64,000 nucleotides of DNA, from NCBI GenBank assembly GCA_009829735.1, contig CM020619.1:11709777-11773776 (forward strand). Direction: 5' to 3'. The position numbers were made by a program, and so were the translations under genes. Positions within the stretch are counted from its first letter, which is position 1; each line of letters opens with the position of its first letter. Below the pieces are notes generated by a model. That model was given only the letters and a program-made list of their open reading frames with translations, did no database searches and had not been told where the DNA came from. Origin of the DNA: Pyropia yezoensis (taxonomy: Eukaryota > Rhodophyta > Bangiophyceae > Bangiales > Bangiaceae). Positions 60,809 through 64,000 of this stretch are shown here, piece by piece.

Positions 60809-62137
60809 ATGGCTCCCCGGATCGTGTACTGGGCTACCGTGGCCATCGCGGGCGCGACGGCGGCCGTTGTGGCCACGACGGTTACCGCCGCTGCCGGCGA
60901 CGCGCCAACCTCGACGGCGCTGCCACTGCGGACGTCGGGCCCCGTTCCGACCGGCCCCCCCACAATCCTGGACGTGCTGCAGGCGGACGACGACTTTTCC
61001 ATCCTCGCCTACACCGTCGATGCGGCCGGCGTAGGGCCGCTGCTCGGCGACCCGGCGGCCACCCTCACCGTCTTTGCGCCCACCGACGGGGCGTTTATGG
61101 CGCTTGCGCGGGCGCTGGGCTTTAACGTCGGCACCAAGGGCGCCGCCCGGCGGTTCATCTTTGACGCGCTCGCCGGCCTAGACGGCGGGGGGGACCCGGC
61201 GCCGCTCCTGGCGTCCATCCTCAAGTACCACGTCACGGCCGGGGCGGTGGCGGCGGAGGCGCTCGTTGCGGCGGGGGGGTTCCAGCCCCTCCAAGGCCCC
61301 CGCGTGCGCCTTGGCGCGGACAACAAGACGCTGGTGGACGCGGCACCGTCGGTGGAGGACCCCGTGCTGGTGATGACAGACAAGCGCGTGAGCAACGGGG
61401 TGATCCACACCCTGTCGGGGGTGTTGCTGCCACTGGATGTTGGGGGAAAGGCTTCCCCGGCGTCGCCTGCTGCCATGCCACCCCAGACCATGCCCATGCC
61501 CGTGGCGTCGGGTGCGCCGGCGGCGCCGCCCGTCATGACGCCCCCACCGGTGTCGTTGACGATTGCCGAGCTGGCAGGCGCCACCCCAAACCTCTCCCTC
61601 TTCGTCAAGGCCCTGGCCGCGGCAGAGCTGGTGGACGTGGTGGCCGACCCCTCCGCCTCCCTGACGGTCTTTGCACCCACCAACGACGGCTTTCTCTTTC
61701 TCGCCCGCGTCCTCGGGTACCCCAACGTGACCGTAGACGCTGCCTTCCCCGCCATCGTCGAGGGTCTCTCCCTTCTGAGCAACGGCCACCCGCGGCGGCT
61801 GCTGCGAGACATTCTTTTCTTCCACGTGCTGCCAACCCGAAAGGGGTCGGCTTCCCTCCTTGGCAAGGGCTTTCAAACCACCGTCCTGGGGGGCGCGATC
61901 AACGTCCTCGCGTCGGGGGTCATTGAAGACGCGGCGCCGGTGGTGTTTGACCCGTCGATAGACGCCCCGGACGTGCAGGCCACCAACGGGGTCGTCCATA
62001 CCATCACCAGGACGCTGTGGCCGGTGCGGGTGTGCCCTGGTGGGGCCTCACGCTTCTGCAACGACCTGGGCAAGGTGTTTGACCCTGAGAAATGCAGGTG
62101 CGCCGACATCATCGAGTACGGGCCGTTTGCCTATTGA
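60809..62137 (+). CDS. Secreted protein with two fasciclin (FAS1) domains
   Basis: 442 residues from the ATG at 60809 (TTCCCATGG), after a C/T-rich leader. Residues 1-30 form a signal peptide (hydrophobic VAIAGATAAVVATTV). FAS1 domain 1 spans roughly residues 50-215 (LTVFAPTDGAFMALA near 86; ILKYHVTAGAV; NGVIHTLSGVLLP). A Pro/Met linker follows, then FAS1 domain 2 from roughly 250 to 410 (LTVFAPTNDGFLFLARVLG; DILFFHVLPTRKG; NGVVHTITRTLWP). A short Cys-bearing tail (CPGGASRFCND...CRC) ends the protein. No GPI signal or C-terminal membrane segment is seen, so it is probably secreted. FAS1 proteins mediate adhesion and wall or matrix binding; in algae they are cell-surface glycoproteins. Single exon and complete. 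Confidence 0.92.
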   Translation: MAPRIVYWATVAIAGATAAVVATTVTAAAGDAPTSTALPLRTSGPVPTGPPTILDVLQADDDFSILAYTVDAAGVGPLLGDPAATLTVFAPTDGAFMALARALGFNVGTKGAARRFIFDALAGLDGGGDPAPLLASILKYHVTAGAVAAEALVAAGGFQPLQGPRVRLGADNKTLVDAAPSVEDPVLVMTDKRVSNGVIHTLSGVLLPLDVGGKASPASPAAMPPQTMPMPVASGAPAAPPVMTPPPVSLTIAELAGATPNLSLFVKALAAAELVDVVADPSASLTVFAPTNDGFLFLARVLGYPNVTVDAAFPAIVEGLSLLSNGHPRRLLRDILFFHVLPTRKGSASLLGKGFQTTVLGGAINVLASGVIEDAAPVVFDPSIDAPDVQATNGVVHTITRTLWPVRVCPGGASRFCNDLGKVFDPEKCRCADIIEYGPFAY

Positions 62138-62816
62138 GTGCCTGCCGGCAGGGTTGGCAGGTGGGAAGGGGGCGGCGAGCTGGTTAAGGATAATCAACAT
62201 AGCGGGGTACGCTCCCTTTCTGTCCCCGCCGCCTCCCCACAGGGACGCTTTCATAAACATCTGGTCCCAGCAAACAAACTCCCCAGCCCCCCTGTCTTAT
62301 ATCGTTAGCACGCAGCCACACGGCTGCTATGGTATGGCAAAGATCAGGTCGTACTAATAAATTAAGCAGAGCTTCCGTTGATGACAAAACTAGAGCACTC
62401 GAGAGCTTGGTGATACATATCTGATATGGTAGGAATAGCTCTCTGGGAGGGTGCAACGCAGCCTCGTAGTCATCGCGGTCTCATGTTGCAAAAATCTGGA
62501 CCTGACGACTCTGGTCTATTGTGCGCGACCTGCCCTCTCTGGACGTACTTAAATCTGCGGCAGGTAATAATATTGTATCATAGTGCTCCATGGTTGGCAA
62601 AAACGCAACGAGTTTCCTCTCAGGTTTGCCATATCTGAACATACATTGGTAGATGAAACCAATACGTCTGTTAATTCTTCTGATTTATCGCATTTTATCA
62701 AACAATATTAACTATGTTCAAGCACGCGGGTCAGCCACGTGGGAGTCGCTGGCGGCCATCCCGCGTGACCCTCATGAGGCAAGGCGAGGGGACGCCATCG
62801 ATCTGCGGTCAGCTGC
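62138..62816. other. Low-GC intergenic, no gene seen
   Basis: The most AT-rich part of the window (for example 62560-62730). No frame with domain or signal. It holds the 3' side of the fasciclin gene and runs into the assembly gap. Confidence 0.5.
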
Positions 62817-63116
62817 NNNNNNNNNNNNNNNNNNNNNNNNNNNNNNNNNNNNNNNNNNNNNNNNNNNNNNNNNNNNNNNNNNNNNNNNNNNNNNNNNNNN
62901 NNNNNNNNNNNNNNNNNNNNNNNNNNNNNNNNNNNNNNNNNNNNNNNNNNNNNNNNNNNNNNNNNNNNNNNNNNNNNNNNNNNNNNNNNNNNNNNNNNNN
63001 NNNNNNNNNNNNNNNNNNNNNNNNNNNNNNNNNNNNNNNNNNNNNNNNNNNNNNNNNNNNNNNNNNNNNNNNNNNNNNNNNNNNNNNNNNNNNNNNNNNN
63101 NNNNNNNNNNNNNNNN
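62817..63116. other. Assembly gap, 300 N
   Basis: Exactly 300 undetermined bases. The round number suggests a scaffold join of estimated size. Frames crossing it are meaningless. Confidence 0.99.
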
Positions 63117-64000
63117 TCTTGAATTTTCGTTGGCCCGGTGGGCAGGTGCTGGGGTGGGAGATTCTGAGTGGCGAGATTCTGAGTGGACCCTGGGGGATAA
63201 GGAGAGGGACAGCGGGGCTTGGCCCTGCGTCCCCGTCCCGACCAAGAAACTGTTGGACCACACACCATCCTCTTGTTTGTCAGTGGGGAGATTGCCCCAC
63301 AACAGGGATAGAGTGTGTGCGACTTGCACTTGTTCCGGTTCCCCCGACACGGGAGGCAGCCCTTGTACACCGCCCCAATTTGGGTGTCGCGTGTGCGAGA
63401 GGTTTTTGCCACACTTGGTGGAGCAGCAGGGGACAGAGGTAAACTTTACCTCCGGGTGCACCCGGGTGTAGGGGGCCCTCTGTCTCAGAGGAACGGTGGA
63501 CTTGGACCGTGGCATACGGATCGTCTGCCAACATGACTAGTTCGGACCCCCGTCGTCCGGGGAGTACACGGGTGACGCACGTACTTCAGTGCCTTTGAAT
63601 ACTGGTGAGACACAGGTGGGTTAACTTGGGGTCGCAGAGGGACTAGAGGTCCCTCAAGCCAGCAGGACAGGAAGTGCGGGCAACAGGCCACCCCGACTCA
63701 GTCGGGAGTTCACTCGGGTGACACTTCTGATGTGGGTGGGCCGAAGTCTGGCCACCGTGTGGTACACTCAACGGGAACGTCCCAAGGGGTGACGACTGTC
63801 CCCGTGGGTTCCACTCGGGTTGGAGCCAACTTTGGCTTGAAGCCGTCCCCAACTAGGCTTTCGGAGGACGGCGGGACCTCCGTTGGTCGGCGATGGGGCT
63901 CGCGCCCATGCCCCCGGTTGAGACCCCTGAGGAACGTGGTTACCCCTCAGGTGGACTCCCGGAGGCGGACCGAGACTCAACTGGAGTCGTCAATCCACTC
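63117..64000. other. Unassigned sequence after the gap; possible transposase C-terminal fragment
   Basis: Composition differs from both the low-GC stretch before the gap and the repeat-rich genes. A 15-bp unit repeats in tandem at 63158-63187 with one mismatch. A plus-strand frame after the gap, ending at 63471, contains RVCATCTCSGSP and then FGCRVCERFLPHL: two C-x2-C pairs arranged like the Cys-rich end of piggyBac-type DNA transposases. The match is weak and the rest of the gene would lie in or before the gap. From 63480 to 64000 I see nothing I can name. Confidence 0.3.

Noticed and set aside
62653-63515. Frames that cross the N gap
   Set aside because: Undetermined bases have no stops, so the length is an artefact.
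1-64000. tRNA, rRNA and CRISPR arrays
   Set aside because: No tRNA B-box-like GGTTCGA words with paired arms, no rRNA core sequence and no spaced direct repeats were seen by eye; a covariance-model scan would be needed to exclude small RNAs fully.

Overview
The window is nuclear DNA from a very GC-rich, intron-poor photosynthetic eukaryote. Several small proteins have bipartite transit peptides for the thylakoid lumen, starts sit in eukaryotic contexts (A/CCATGG), only one intron is convincing in 64 kb, and a DIRS/PAT-like retroelement is present. Together these fit a bangiophyte red alga of the Porphyra/Pyropia kind. The organism is my inference; the rest is read from the sequence.

Left part (1-16 kb): the right part of a tyrosine-recombinase retrotransposon (1-3645), then compact single-exon genes on alternating strands: a small lumenal protein (5294-5725, +), adenosine kinase (6175-7281, -), an OCIA-like membrane protein (7912-8967, +), a second small lumenal protein (9435-9860, -), an alpha/beta hydrolase (10627-12876, +), malate dehydrogenase (13548-14573, -) and a 47-residue membrane microprotein (15760-15903, +).

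Middle (16.9-39 kb): a 1547-residue disordered Gly/Pro/Tyr-rich protein with an N-terminal eIF4E-binding-like motif (16953-21596, -); a gene-poor stretch with a 455-bp MITE (25544-25998) and an orphan promoter-like cluster; a secreted protein with an eight-cysteine motif (27631-28944, -); a 734-residue membrane protein (31289-33493, -); a second MITE copy in opposite orientation (34090-34550); and a frame-broken CHK-type kinase gene whose key catalytic residues are changed (36016-37438, +).

Right part (39-64 kb): a two-exon ZNFX1-type RNA helicase with CCCH, NFX1 and RZ zinc fingers (39384-46362, +), a possible small gene (48318-48668, -), a lipocalin (49020-50075, -), a large Pro/Ala-rich gene interrupted by apparent frame changes at homopolymers (about 53459-59010, +), a two-domain fasciclin protein (60809-62137, +), a 300-N assembly gap and an unassigned end.

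The genes do not form a pathway. The most notable items are the ZNFX1-like helicase (small-RNA/dsRNA biology), the candidate eIF4E-binding scaffold, the eight-cysteine secreted protein, the decayed kinase, and the MITE pair that carries many CCAAT boxes. Most firm gene starts follow a C/T-rich leader, and lower-GC islands separate the gene clusters.
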